Counted from the first letter of the stretch, positions 1-8,518 are shown. The stretch is 53,338 nt of DNA from Mangrovibacterium marinum (GCF_003046625.1 NZ_QAAD01000024.1:1-53338), one strand, 5' to 3'. The notes: generated from the sequence alone by a model not told the origin. Translations and numbers: made by a program.

Positions 1-561
1 AAATCATAGTACATCCTTTTTTTTGTGAAACATCAAGGATGTGAAAATCGAAAGAATAATCCCGAAAGCCTATACGTTATCGTGGAGACGGATACACTTT
101 TTTCGCTTCGTCTATTGCTCAAAGAGGAGCTGCGTTCTGCCGGACGGGGTCCCGTTTATCAGCAATGGCTTTAGCCATTCCCTACCGATTAGCAATTGAA
201 TTGAGCCTTATGCGAAACATTGAAAAGCAATTGCTATAGTCTGAGTAGCACGGCACCCCGACAAGTTACGACAACCGGATATCCGAAAATCTCAACTTTC
301 ATCCTCTAAAATCAAGGATGTTTTGTGCAGGGAGAAACGTGATTTTCGAAGCCGAACAACTGCCATGCCCAAAACAATTGAGGCGAGCAAGACGTTGATA
401 TTGCGTTTGCACCTGACCAGGTAGTGGAGGGGATAGCCGCCAAGGTTGGCAGGAAGGCGATTACAGGACCCTTGCCGGAGATGCGCTTTATTTTTGGGGT
501 GCAGGCAAGTTGTTTGTTCCGGCAGAAATGGATCAGTCCGGCAATGCATATTTTTATCACG
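1..561. other. Gene-free leader upstream of the cytochrome gene
   Basis: I see no convincing gene here. An open frame runs from 424 into the cytochrome gene, but its first ~45 codons look unlike a coding N-terminus and lie ahead of the membrane anchor. Two small inverted repeats are visible: AATGGCT/AGCCATT at 164-179 with a two-base loop, and AGCAATTG/CAATTGCT at 191-198 and 228-235. They could be RNA structure or transcription factor sites; neither is followed by a T-run, so they are not obvious terminators. Confidence 0.5.
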
Positions 562-2874
562 ATGATGGAGATTCGAAAACACACCTTTTTATACCGGATT
601 TTGCTATTTGTTGCAGTCGTGGCAGTGCCCGTTTATTTGTTGATCGAGTCATTGGGGGAACAAGCCGAACAGGAGGAGACAGAGGTCTTTTTTACAGGCA
701 AGGAAACTTGCAAGGAATGTCATCTTGCGGAATATCGCGACTGGGAACAATCGCACCACCGAAGAGCCATGGATTATGCAACCGAGCAGACCGTTCGTGG
801 CGATTTTAACGGGACAAGCCTGCAGGCGCAGGGACGGACACACCGATTTTTCAGGGAGAGTGGTAAGTTTATGGTCAATACCGATGGGGCTGACGGGCAG
901 ATGCATGATTTTGAAGTGAAATATGTCTTTGGCTACACGCCTCTGCAACAGTACCTGGTCGGGTTTCCGGGTGGACGTCTGCAAACCCTGCCGCTAGCCT
1001 GGGATGCGGAGAACCGGAAATGGTATCATCTGGCAGATCACCTGTATGCCGATCAGACTATCGATTCGAACAACTGGCTGCATTGGACCAACCAGGCCCA
1101 GAACTGGAACAGTATGTGTGCCGACTGTCATTCAACCAACCTGGTTAAGGGCTATGATCCGCAGACGGACTCGTATCAAACCAGCTGGTCCGAGATTAAT
1201 GTCAGCTGCGAGGCTTGTCATGGCCCCGGTTCCCGGCATCTGGAGTGGGCCTCTTTAGCCGACGAGGAGCGTGGAAGGATGGCCAATTTTGGCTTGCAAG
1301 TAAAAACCAGCGGCATCGACCATCAGCAATATGTCAATAACTGCGTTCGCTGTCATAGTCGTCGCGAGGCATTGCAGGATTTCGATCATTCGTCGGCAAG
1401 TATTTATGATCATCTGATTCCCAATTTACCGGAAGACCCGACCTGGTTTATTGACGGGCAAATTCAGGACGAGGACTATGTATATGCTTCCTTCCTTCAG
1501 AGTAAAATGCACACTAAGGCTGTTCGGTGTAATAATTGTCATAATGTGCACAGCGGAAAACTGTTGTTCGGAAATCAGGGGCGGCAGTACAACCAGCTTT
1601 GTGCACAATGTCATCAACCCGAAATTTATGATACCCCTGAGCATCATTTTCATAAAACAGAAGGGATGCCCGGCAAGGGGCTGGTGAGCGTATCGGGGAA
1701 AAAATTTGACGTTGGCTCGGGATCCCTCTGTATCAACTGTCACATGCACGGTCGCTACTATATGGGCGTGGACTACCGCCGCGACCATAGTTTTCGCATC
1801 CCTCGTCCCGATTTATCGATCAGATATGGGGTTCCGAATGCCTGTAATCAATGTCACACCGATAAAACGAATGAATGGGCCGACGACTATATTACGCAGT
1901 GGTTCGGTAAAAGCCGCCGGTATCATTATGCTGAAGCATTTGCCGCTGCCCGGCGGGAAGAGCCCGGCGCTGCTCAGCAGTTGAAAGCGATCAGTGGGGA
2001 CGAGCTGTATCCGGTAAACGTTCGGGCCTTGGCCGTTCAGCATCTGGGAAATTACTTTCCGGATTCGCTAAAGGCTGCGGGGGATGCTTTCCTGCACGAT
2101 GGGGATCCAACCATCCGGCTGGCTGCTGTGCGTGCTGTCCCGCTTGCTACAACTGCCGATATTCAGCGCCTGTTGCCCATGCTGAACGATGATACAAAAG
2201 CTATCCGAACCGAGGCCGCACATCTCTTGCTGGCAGTGGGCGAAGCACAGATTCCTGCTTCCTATCAAGCGGCTTTTAAACAAGCCTGTGCCGAATACGA
2301 ACAAACGTTGATGTATAATGCCGACTTTCCGGGTGGTAAGTTTAATTTGGGCAATTTTTACTATAACCAGGGCGAAATAGAACAAGCCGTGCGGTACTAT
2401 GCCAAGGCGTTGGAGCAGGATCGGGAACTGCATTTTGTGAAGCTGAATATGGCCTATAGTTACAATAAACTTGGTCAGAATGGGAAAGCGGCAGCTTGTT
2501 TTGCCGATTATCTGACACACGAGCCCGCAGATGCCGCGGCCTTGTATTCGTACGGTTTGTTGCTGGCTGAGATGGGCAGCTATGAGCAGTCGCTGGAGAT
2601 CTTGCTTCGGTCGTACCAGCAGGATCGGCATCGTCCGAGAGTGGCTCATAATATTGCCATGATGTACGACTTTATGGGCCAAAAGAAATTGGCCGCGGAC
2701 TACCTGATCCGGGAAGTTGAATTGATGGGGGATTATAACAGTAAGGCCGAATTGTTACGCTTTTATCTGAGCAACCAGATGAAAACGAAGGCATTGGTTC
2801 TGTCAAGGGGTATGCTGGCACAGTTCCCCGGCAATGGCGAGCTGAATGAGCTTGTAGAACAGCTGGAACGATAG
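562..2874 (+). CDS. Octaheme c-type cytochrome with HEAT-like and TPR repeats
   Basis: Exported, membrane-anchored multiheme cytochrome of the cytochrome c554-like/TPR family; its electron partner and role are unknown. Eight CXXCH heme sites are visible (CKECH, CADCH, CEACH, CVRCH, CNNCH, CAQCH, CINCH, CNQCH), all in the N-terminal ~460 residues. The remaining part has HEAT-like helices and then several TPR units. An N-terminal hydrophobic segment (FLYRILLFVAVVAVPVYLL) is a signal anchor. I chose the ATG at 562 (ATGATGGAG) because it sits just before that segment; 544 or 565 are equally possible, while the open frame back to 424 gives an unlikely N-terminus. No cytochrome maturation gene is nearby. 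The large soluble TPR end suggests it docks other proteins. Family confidence is high; physiological function is open. Confidence 0.88.
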   Translation: MMEIRKHTFLYRILLFVAVVAVPVYLLIESLGEQAEQEETEVFFTGKETCKECHLAEYRDWEQSHHRRAMDYATEQTVRGDFNGTSLQAQGRTHRFFRESGKFMVNTDGADGQMHDFEVKYVFGYTPLQQYLVGFPGGRLQTLPLAWDAENRKWYHLADHLYADQTIDSNNWLHWTNQAQNWNSMCADCHSTNLVKGYDPQTDSYQTSWSEINVSCEACHGPGSRHLEWASLADEERGRMANFGLQVKTSGIDHQQYVNNCVRCHSRREALQDFDHSSASIYDHLIPNLPEDPTWFIDGQIQDEDYVYASFLQSKMHTKAVRCNNCHNVHSGKLLFGNQGRQYNQLCAQCHQPEIYDTPEHHFHKTEGMPGKGLVSVSGKKFDVGSGSLCINCHMHGRYYMGVDYRRDHSFRIPRPDLSIRYGVPNACNQCHTDKTNEWADDYITQWFGKSRRYHYAEAFAAARREEPGAAQQLKAISGDELYPVNVRALAVQHLGNYFPDSLKAAGDAFLHDGDPTIRLAAVRAVPLATTADIQRLLPMLNDDTKAIRTEAAHLLLAVGEAQIPASYQAAFKQACAEYEQTLMYNADFPGGKFNLGNFYYNQGEIEQAVRYYAKALEQDRELHFVKLNMAYSYNKLGQNGKAAACFADYLTHEPADAAALYSYGLLLAEMGSYEQSLEILLRSYQQDRHRPRVAHNIAMMYDFMGQKKLAADYLIREVELMGDYNSKAELLRFYLSNQMKTKALVLSRGMLAQFPGNGELNELVEQLER

Positions 2875-3070
2875 CAGCAGTTGGTGGGGACTGGCAGATG
2901 GTGCAGCCTGTTTTGCGGAATCAAGAAATCGGAGGTCTGGTTGGTAAGAACGGCTTTGCAAGGCCAACAGTACCGACTAAATTCTACCCCGTAAGGAACC
3001 CGCAACATAGAATGACGATACTGTCTCTATCTGGCGGTCTTTGGGGTGGTTATAGCGGTGATTCAATGAA

Positions 3071-3125
3071 GCCTCCAATGGCCGGCGTATGCTAGCAACG
3101 CTTGCTTTGATGTTAAGTGTCATAG
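3071..3125 (-). repeat. Cassette-end repeat, copy A
   Basis: Read on the minus strand, this stretch directly follows the ParE gene. It shares an ordered set of words with 3828-3896: CTATgACACTTA, CAAGCGTTGC, CATA, CCATTGG and GGC. The shared order over about 55 bases is beyond chance and suggests a mobile-cassette boundary. The CTATRAC start recalls the R'' end of Vibrio-type attC sites, but I cannot show a full attC fold. Confidence 0.55.
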
Positions 3126-3133
3126 GATTGGTT

Positions 3134-3436
3134 TTATTGCAGGTGTTTTTTAATATTCATTCGTTGATGTAAAATTCGAACGATTTCCACAATGTCATTT
3201 CCCACTTTTCGGTAAAAAATAAGATGCGATTTTATTTTAGTCACACGGTAATTCTTTCGAGTATATTCAACTGATTTTCCAGTAGAAAAGTGGTCCGCAA
3301 TAAATTCGATTTCTCCGATTATCAATTCGTAATATCTGTCCGCCTGCTCTTTCGACCATCTGTTGAGCGTGTAAACCCAAATTCTGTTCAAGTCATTAAT
3401 AGCCTCTTGACTTATGCGGTATTTATTTCGACTCAT
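3134..3436 (-). CDS. parE-like toxin: ParE/RelE-family toxin
   Basis: Predicted toxin of a type II toxin-antitoxin pair. ParE toxins poison DNA gyrase while RelE toxins cut mRNA on the ribosome; sequence alone does not settle which applies. The 100-residue length is normal. The N-terminus (YRISQEAINDLNRIWVY) and the middle (RKNYRVTKIKSHLIFYRK) and end (VEIVRILHQRMN) match the ParE fold: two N-terminal helices followed by a strand sheet ending in the I-L-H-x-R-M motif. The start codon overlaps the antitoxin stop by four bases (ATGA), so the two are translationally coupled. Base composition is AT-richer than the neighbours, in line with an acquired module. Not to be confused with the topoisomerase parE at 45934. 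Confidence 0.88.
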   Translation of the reverse strand: MSRNKYRISQEAINDLNRIWVYTLNRWSKEQADRYYELIIGEIEFIADHFSTGKSVEYTRKNYRVTKIKSHLIFYRKVGNDIVEIVRILHQRMNIKKHLQ

Positions 3437-3675
3437 AAGTGTTTGCGATGTAATTCAGTCAGATTTTGTTTTGGATCGAAATCTTCAATAAATCCGCTTT
3501 GTTCACCTATTTCAAGAGCTTTAATTAATTCTTTTTCTTTTTTTTCTTCCCGTTCTAAAAGTCGTAAGGCAGAACGAATTACCTCGCTAACAGAACTGTA
3601 TCTGCCCGATTTCACCTCCTCATTTATAAAATTCTCGAAGTGATCGCCAAGTGATATTGATGTGTTTTTCCCCAT
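3433..3675 (-). CDS. parD: ParD-family antitoxin (ribbon-helix-helix)
   Basis: Antitoxin partner of the ParE/RelE-family toxin downstream. It should neutralise the toxin by direct binding and repress its own promoter. The N-terminus (TSISLGDHFENFINEEV) is the ribbon strand and first helix, followed by SGRYSSVSEVIRSALRLLE, the signature of ParD-type RHH proteins. The charged C-terminal tail would wrap the toxin. I start at the ATG at 3675 (80 residues) rather than the longer open frame to 3735, because the family begins a few residues before the ribbon and the extra 20 residues are not family-like. Antitoxin precedes toxin and overlaps it by four bases, the classical parDE order. Confidence 0.88.
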   Translation of the reverse strand: MGKNTSISLGDHFENFINEEVKSGRYSSVSEVIRSALRLLEREEKKEKELIKALEIGEQSGFIEDFDPKQNLTELHRKHL

Positions 3676-3727
3676 TTTAACTACAAGTTTAATCAAATGT
3701 ACCAAATCGTGGTAACGTAGCCAAATT

Positions 3728-3755
3728 GCACGCAACAGTGAGCAGTCGGCTAAGC
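3728..3755 (-). repeat. Cassette-end repeat, partial copy B
   Basis: A weaker direct copy of the repeat core. On the minus strand it reads GCTTAGCC, then eleven variable bases, then GTTGCGTGC, matching ACTTAGCC and GTTGCGTAC in copy C in the same orientation. It lies between the ParD start and the hairpin at 3801. Confidence 0.35.
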
Positions 3756-3800
3756 AAAGGGGAGGGTAGCCAAGGGGGGCCGCTCATCCGGCTCTTGCAA

Positions 3801-3827
3801 ACAACGCTAAACGTTTTAGCGTGTTGT
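3801..3827. repeat. Hairpin between cassette repeats
   Basis: An inverted repeat: ACAACGCTAAA at 3801-3811, a CGT loop, then TTTAGCGTgTTGT with one bulged G. An outer, less perfect pair (GCCAAGGGGGGC near 3769 with GCCTCCTTGCC at 3828) encloses it, so the whole stretch between repeats B and C can fold into a long imperfect hairpin, as recombination sites of folded type do. It lacks a T-run, so it is not a typical terminator. Confidence 0.5.
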
Positions 3828-3896
3828 GCCTCCTTGCCAATGGTCGAGTAAGCCCGTATATGTACGCAACGCTTGATTAGGGGCTAAGTGTTATAG
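3828..3896 (-). repeat. Cassette-end repeat, copy C
   Basis: On the minus strand this follows the stop of the SIMPL-domain gene by eight bases. It reads CTATAACACTTAGCCCC, then CAAGCGTTGCG, CATATACGGGC and CCATTGGCAAGGAGGC, in the same order as copy A after the toxin gene. Together with copy A it frames a gene plus repeat unit of about 0.8 kb. Confidence 0.55.
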
Positions 3897-3904
3897 CTCG
3901 GCTT

Positions 3905-4576
3905 TTATTTTTTCCCAATGTCAAATACGACAAATACTTTACTCTCTAATACAATCTTTTTCCCATTTGGAAGACTAGTGTCTTCTCCAGAACCTGAGAG
4001 TGAATCACATTCGTATGGTGCATTGTTTCGAGAATACTGTTGAATCGGTTCTATGTCAGAGATTGTATTTGTTCCAACTATTTTAATGTTAGCTAGTTTT
4101 GTGTATTGTTCTGCTTTTTCTTGAGCATCTAAAAATGCCAATTCTCTAACCTTCTTTAAATGTTCCTTTTTGTTTTTAAGATTGTAATTTATTTTACATT
4201 GTTTCATATTTGATAGTAATCCCGATATGCGACTAATGAAAATCTTTGCCATCGTTTCATTTTCAGAAGTAACATCCATTTCAATAGTTACTTGCTGTTC
4301 AACTTTATAACCGACAAAAATATAGGTGTTCTTTTTCCACTCATATTCAAGGTCAAAATTCAAATCAACAACATTTACAATCTCTTTTTTTATCCCAACC
4401 GATTCTGCCAACCGATAGAGGCTTGTCATATCTTTGTTTATTTTTTTCAGTGAATTATCCATTGTGTCAGATATGCAGCCCAGGGAAACATCGATTGTAA
4501 AATAGTTTGGTTTTACGAAAATTCTTGAATAACCCGTGACTGAAACTATGTATTCTTTTTCCTTCATTGAGGTCAT
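3905..4576 (-). CDS. SIMPL-domain (DUF541) protein
   Basis: Member of the SIMPL/BP26-OMP28 family, proteins of poorly defined periplasmic or stress-related role. The 223 residues show the family pattern: an N-terminal strand with a V-T-G-Y segment, a long helix with S-L-K-K-I-N-K-D-M, the V-G-Y-K-V-E-Q-Q-V-T strand in the middle, and a helix rich in A-x-x-D-A-Q-E-K-A-E-Q-Y near residue 160, which is the best family mark. Unlike many relatives it has no signal peptide, so it would be cytoplasmic unless the start is wrong; the ATG at 4567 is an alternative. The gene is distinctly AT-rich against its neighbours and is followed by the cassette-end repeat C, so recent transfer is likely. Confidence 0.78.
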   Translation of the reverse strand: MTSMKEKEYIVSVTGYSRIFVKPNYFTIDVSLGCISDTMDNSLKKINKDMTSLYRLAESVGIKKEIVNVVDLNFDLEYEWKKNTYIFVGYKVEQQVTIEMDVTSENETMAKIFISRISGLLSNMKQCKINYNLKNKKEHLKKVRELAFLDAQEKAEQYTKLANIKIVGTNTISDIEPIQQYSRNNAPYECDSLSGSGEDTSLPNGKKIVLESKVFVVFDIGKK

Positions 4577-5374
4577 GGTGTTGTTTGATTTATTGATAGG
4601 TTGCTGTTCCTTAAAACTACCTGTGGCGTTCTAGTAATTCATCCATCGTTATCGTATGCTGTTAAATTAGCAATAATAATTAACATTGCTATTCTGTTGT
4701 TTTGTTTAAAAACGAATGTTGGTAAAAATCCGGTTGAACGATTCCCCGGTCGAGATCCCCCTTTTTTGCGAATTTTTGTTCCCGAAACAACCGGAATTTC
4801 GTCGGAGCAAAGCCTACCTTTCTGTAAGGTTCCTGTATGCTTTCTGTAAGCTTACTGTATCTGAAGATAGAGAAAGCTAGTTGAATGCCCGTGGAAAAAT
4901 GGGCAAAAGTCTGGTGTTTGCATGGAGCAAGCTCGTTGTGGATTGCTGGGTGTTCGGATTATCGGAGGGCTGGATTGTAGGATTTCCGGATTGTTAGATT
5001 GCTGGATTGTCGGATTGAGGGATTGAAGGATCGACGGATTGAATGCCTGATGGACCAGCAACCAGTAACCAGCAACCCGCCAGCCTGAAAGGCCAGGTCA
5101 ATTCAGCCCGGGCTGAGCGACGAAGCCTGCCTGTGGTAGGCAAGGAGCGGCACTCCGGGATAGAACGTCCCCACGTCGCCCATCGATGTCGGGAAAAGCG
5201 CCGATGCTGCTGACGATGAATTTCCAATATTCAATATCGAATAAGCTTATGGGCTCCGAGCGAATACGCATCTTGCCAGTTGTCAATGGTAGATTGTTAA
5301 ATGGTAAATTAACCCTTGCTACGACTGATCACTGGCCCCCGGGAGGATGTAGAAAATGTCACTGTTGGTCAGGT
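4577..5374. other. Non-coding stretch with a composite repeat
   Basis: No gene is supported here. Bases 4577-4850 are AT-rich and featureless apart from repeated TTTCTGTAAG-like words near 4820-4855. The composite repeat lies at 4954-5096. The rest, to 5374, contains a GC-rich segment with a GCCTGCC/GGTAGGC inverted repeat near 5127-5140 and then AT-rich DNA. Reverse-strand open frames over the repeat are products of its lack of stop codons. Confidence 0.55.
4954..5096. repeat. Composite repeat, short copy (GGATTG units + CAACCAGTAAC)
   Basis: About ten imperfect GGATTGnn units (4954-5043) lead into GAATGCCTGATGGAC, then a short CAGCAACCAGTAACCAGCAAC segment, and end with the closing block CGCCAGCCTGAAAGGCCAG, which holds a small GCCT-GAA-AGGC hairpin. 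The same block order occurs at 8524-8718 with a much longer CAACCAGTAAC array, so this is a dispersed element with variable copy number. Confidence 0.85.
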
Positions 5375-5599
5375 TTATTCTTGCAACCGGCCGTTGAGCT
5401 CGTATACCGATGCATGTTCGGCGTTTCTGATGTAGCCCTTGCTGGTAAGTGCATGAATCAGTTTTGCGCCGTTCGTGGGCGAAATATTCAAGTTTTTCAG
5501 GATGTTACCGTAGAGGCACTGCCCATCCTGACTAAGTAAGCGGACGATGGCTTGTTCTTCTTCATTTAGTTCATTCAGGCTAATGATATTTGTTGTCAT
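5375..5599 (-). CDS. Small winged-helix DNA-binding protein
   Basis: A 74-residue protein predicted to be a minimal winged helix. Residues ~10-23 (LNEEEQAIVRLLSQ) form the first helix, 30-55 (GNILKNLNIS...AKLIHALTSKGYIR) the helix-turn-helix, and the last strand pair (HASVYELNG) the wing, as in MarR/ArsR-like domains. No sensor domain is present. Its start overlaps the stop of the upstream cysteine-rich gene by four bases (ATGA), so it is the last gene of the kamA-ablB operon and may regulate that operon. I do not recognise a named family; function is inferred from fold and position. Confidence 0.65.
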   Translation of the reverse strand: MTTNIISLNELNEEEQAIVRLLSQDGQCLYGNILKNLNISPTNGAKLIHALTSKGYIRNAEHASVYELNGRLQE

Positions 5600-5793
5600 A
5601 CGCTGTTTGGTTTTTGGTTTTCGGGGATTTCAAATTCCTTGTATTGTTGGCAGTTGTCCCAGCCTTTCTGTCCGCGATGGCAAAAGACATTGCGGTACAG
5701 AAAAAGCGGCAGGCCCGGTGTTTTATGTTTTCCGGCAAACACCGGGCATTGGTTGGCATGGGGACAACGTTGTCCTAACTTTCGCTCTGCCAT
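5596..5793 (-). CDS. Small four-plus-cysteine protein of the kamA operon
   Basis: A 65-residue protein with five cysteines arranged as C-x5-CPVF, then FCHRG, then DNCQQY. The CP(V/F)F...(Y/F)C.G...C.(R/Q)Y pattern resembles, from memory, a short cysteine motif at the ends of some bacterial sensor proteins; a metal or Fe-S site is possible but unproven. It begins one base after the ablB stop and overlaps the winged-helix gene by ATGA. Tight packing between two genes and the ordered cysteines make it more likely real than spurious. A redox- or metal-sensing partner for the winged-helix protein is my inference. Confidence 0.6.
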   Translation of the reverse strand: MAERKLGQRCPHANQCPVFAGKHKTPGLPLFLYRNVFCHRGQKGWDNCQQYKEFEIPENQKPNSV

Positions 5794-5794
5794 T

Positions 5795-6655
5795 CTATAG
5801 TTGTTTATAATACAAGTTCATACTTTCGAGCTGTCCGGCAATATTGGTGTTCTGAATCAGTGTTCCGGCATACCGGTAATTGCGTCGCAGAAAGGTTTTA
5901 TTCATCGGCAGCGAGTTGAGCCGCGCAATGGTATAGAGTGTCTTAATTTTCAGACTCAGCATCTCGCGTTCCATATATTCCAACAGGTGTAGCGACAGGC
6001 CTTTGCCCAGGTGTCCGGGTAGGGTCGAGAAATCGGTCATTTCCGCATTTCCGCCTTTAAAGTCGATCTCGGACGATGATAAAGCGACCAGCTTTCCATC
6101 CTGTTCGGCTCCAAAATACATGACGTTGTCGGCCATGGTTTGGCGAATGTATTCGGGATCGAAAATCGGGAAAGGATAACTGGCAAACACCTGTTGGTAG
6201 ATGGCTGCAGTCGGTTCTGCATCCTCCGGCGTTAATTGCCGGAGGGTATAGCCTTGTGGTAAACTGCGCTTGTTGCTTGTTGACGTGGCTGTTGCAAACA
6301 GTTTCCGCAACTGCTGTAGCTGTTCCTGTTCGCGAAGCTGTGCACGTTCGGCATGGCGGTACCGAGCCATGAAAAAGGCATCTTCCCGGCCCTGGTAAAA
6401 GTCCGGGATGATGGCCTCGGCAGTGAATCCATCATCCTGAAAACGAGCTACCAGATGTTGTGGTATTTTGCAAAACAACTTACCATAATCCTGTTCTTCG
6501 GCTAGCTGGTTCAGCTGCGTCAGAATCTCCGCTTCATCGCCCGGATGGACCTTCATCAGGTAAATCCGGTCGTTGTGCTTTCCGTGCTGGAGCAGTGAGC
6601 CGTGTCCCAGCTCAAGCAGTGTGTCGGTCGTTGTTTGTATTGTTGGGTTAGTCAT
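5795..6655 (-). CDS. ablB: Beta-lysine N6-acetyltransferase
   Basis: Transfers acetyl from acetyl-CoA to the side-chain amino group of beta-lysine, giving N-epsilon-acetyl-beta-lysine, a compatible solute of salt-stressed cells. The 286 residues have an AblB-specific N-terminal part (to ~130) and a GNAT domain (~140-286) with the [19 protein letters not shown] segment and an acetyl-CoA loop region around [18 protein letters not shown]. The gene overlaps the end of kamA by eight bases, the invariable partner in this pathway, which makes the assignment strong. It would be expressed with kamA and is probably induced by salt; no osmotic regulatory element can be recognised. Confidence 0.9.
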   Translation of the reverse strand: MTNPTIQTTTDTLLELGHGSLLQHGKHNDRIYLMKVHPGDEAEILTQLNQLAEEQDYGKLFCKIPQHLVARFQDDGFTAEAIIPDFYQGREDAFFMARYRHAERAQLREQEQLQQLRKLFATATSTSNKRSLPQGYTLRQLTPEDAEPTAAIYQQVFASYPFPIFDPEYIRQTMADNVMYFGAEQDGKLVALSSSEIDFKGGNAEMTDFSTLPGHLGKGLSLHLLEYMEREMLSLKIKTLYTIARLNSLPMNKTFLRRNYRYAGTLIQNTNIAGQLESMNLYYKQL

Positions 6656-7961
6656 TGATGTCTCTTCGTTGCAGGCGTTCGTTATTTTCCGGAATCAGCG
6701 AGATGGTATCGCAGGAATCCGACAGTAATTTTTCAATCCCAATAGCTTCGTTTTCGTCCACCCCATCGATGTTGAGCTCCAGGGTGCATTCCGAACAATT
6801 GCGGTCGCAATTTTTAAGCTCGTAGCTGTCGGGTTCCTGGTAAGTGGTGATAACACCTTCGTAGTTACGAAGCACCACTTTGTTGGTCGACCAGGAAATG
6901 ATGTAGTTGGGCATCACCGGTATTTTGCCACCGCCGCCGGGCGCGTCAATAACGTAGGTGGGGCGTGCAAAACCACTGGTGTGGCCAATCAGGCTCTCCA
7001 TAATTTCAATGCCTTTGCCAATGGGCGTGCGGAAATGCGAGAGCCCTTCCGATAAGTCGCATTGGTACAAATAATAAGGGCGTACCCGGTTTTGTACCAG
7101 CTTGTGAAGCAGCGATTTCATGATGCGCGGGCAGTCGTTCACATCGGCCAGTAAAACCGATTGGTTGCCCAGCGGAAAACCTCCGTCGGCCAATTTGGCC
7201 AGTGCTTCCCGGGAGGAGGCTGTAATCTCGTTGGGGTGGTTGAAGTGGGTGTTGATCCACAAAGGCTGGTACTTTTTCAAGATCGACACCAGCTTGTCGG
7301 TAACACGGTAGGGGAGAACCACTGGCATGCGTGTACCCAGACGGATGATCTCAACATGCGGAATTTGGCTGATCTCTGAGAGCAACCAATCCAACTTTTC
7401 GTCCGGCAACATCAGCGGGTCGCCACCCGAGAGCAACACATCGCGTACCTGTGGGGTTTGTTTGATGTAGTCGATCCCTTTGCGTAGCTGCTCCTTTGAG
7501 GGGACAAAGTCGATATCGCCGACCTTGCGCTTGCGGGTGCAATGGCGGCAATACATGGCGCATACATTGCTGACATGAAACAACACCCGGTCGGGGTAGC
7601 GGTGCGTGATTCCCTCTACCGGACTGTCCTTGTCTTCCGACAGCGGATCGGCCAGCTCCGACGGCAGGGTTGTCAGCTCCTCGACAGCTCCGAAGGCTTG
7701 TTTAAATACCGGGTCATTTTTATAGTTTTTTTTGTCGATCAGCGATAAGTAATACGGCGTGATGGAAAGCGGAAATTTGGCGAAGGTAGCTTCCAGCTGC
7801 GCGCGCTCCTCATCCGAAAACCGAATCCCTGTCAGGTATTCGAATTGCTCCAGATTGCGGATGTGGTGCTTGAGCTGCCATTTCCAGTCTTTCCAGTTTG
7901 ATAATTGTGGTTTGTCGTCGATTTTGTTTGCAAGTGCCTGTTGCGAATTGGTGTAAATCAT
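6648..7961 (-). CDS. kamA: L-lysine 2,3-aminomutase (radical SAM, PLP)
   Basis: Converts L-lysine to L-beta-lysine using a [4Fe-4S] cluster, S-adenosylmethionine and pyridoxal phosphate. The cluster motif CAMYCRHC gives C134, C138 and C141; the PLP lysine is K346 in PGGGGK. The aspartates that bind the lysine side chain in the clostridial enzyme are kept (D302 in YQCDLS, D339 in VIDAPGG), which argues for lysine over glutamate as substrate. The C-terminal [11 protein letters not shown] is the usual zinc-binding tail. The 437-residue length and the overlapping ablB downstream both fit the osmolyte pathway; without ablB, lysine fermentation would be the alternative. The start at 7961 has a good purine-rich site upstream. 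Confidence 0.95.
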   Translation of the reverse strand: MIYTNSQQALANKIDDKPQLSNWKDWKWQLKHHIRNLEQFEYLTGIRFSDEERAQLEATFAKFPLSITPYYLSLIDKKNYKNDPVFKQAFGAVEELTTLPSELADPLSEDKDSPVEGITHRYPDRVLFHVSNVCAMYCRHCTRKRKVGDIDFVPSKEQLRKGIDYIKQTPQVRDVLLSGGDPLMLPDEKLDWLLSEISQIPHVEIIRLGTRMPVVLPYRVTDKLVSILKKYQPLWINTHFNHPNEITASSREALAKLADGGFPLGNQSVLLADVNDCPRIMKSLLHKLVQNRVRPYYLYQCDLSEGLSHFRTPIGKGIEIMESLIGHTSGFARPTYVIDAPGGGGKIPVMPNYIISWSTNKVVLRNYEGVITTYQEPDSYELKNCDRNCSECTLELNIDGVDENEAIGIEKLLSDSCDTISLIPENNERLQRRDIND

Positions 7962-7970
7962 AGATTACTC

Positions 7971-7980
7971 TTTTCCTCTT
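7971..7980 (-). promoter_or_regulatory. Strong ribosome binding site of kamA
   Basis: On the minus strand AAGAGGAAAA sits nine bases before the kamA ATG. Such a clear Shine-Dalgarno-like site is unusual among the genes in this window, which mostly have none, and it fixes the kamA start. Confidence 0.6.
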
Positions 7981-8449
7981 TTATATGGTTCAAATTTCAG
8001 CGATTGCTGTATCGTGGCCTGCATGGGCCTGTTATTTCAGGTGTTGCATGAAGAGGTGCCTGCACTCTGCCCTGAAAGTAGAATAGTTTCTGTGCGAACA
8101 AAAATACAAAAATTGATTGGTAAAATGAAGTTGAAGCCGATTGTTCAGGCAGTTGTGTCGTTCGTTAGATCGATTAGTTTGATTGTGTTTTTATCAATGT
8201 GTTGAATGTTTTTGTTTTGTAATGGCGTGTATGTGAGATGGTAGGGGCTGTGGTGAGCGGGTTTTGCCCGGTGCGTGGAAACGTCTTCCATAGAATCAGT
8301 TTAAATTTCGAGATCCGTAGCGGTCGAATGTGAATTGTTTGTGTAGAAATGAATATATAGGGGACGGATTGACGGACTGACGGACTGAAGGAGTCGCAGC
8401 CAGTGATAATTTGCAATTTAACGATTTACTATTGACGATTGGGAGAAAC

Positions 8450-8518
8450 CGCAGTCGCAGTCGCAGTCGCAGTCACAGTCACAGTCACAGTCGCAGTCGC
8501 AGTCGCAGTCGCAGTCGC
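8450..8518. repeat. CGCAGT hexanucleotide tract
   Basis: About eleven and a half tandem copies of the hexamer CGCAGT, with the third to fifth copies changed to CACAGT. It lies immediately before the composite repeat and outside any gene. Slippage would change its length in six-base steps without touching a reading frame. Confidence 0.9.

Noticed and set aside
424-561. Longer cytochrome start at 424
   Set aside because: The first 46 residues do not look like a signal sequence; the hydrophobic anchor follows the ATGs at 562/565.
2068-2682. 204-codon minus-strand open frame
   Set aside because: Antisense to the TPR part of the cytochrome gene; no recognisable domain.
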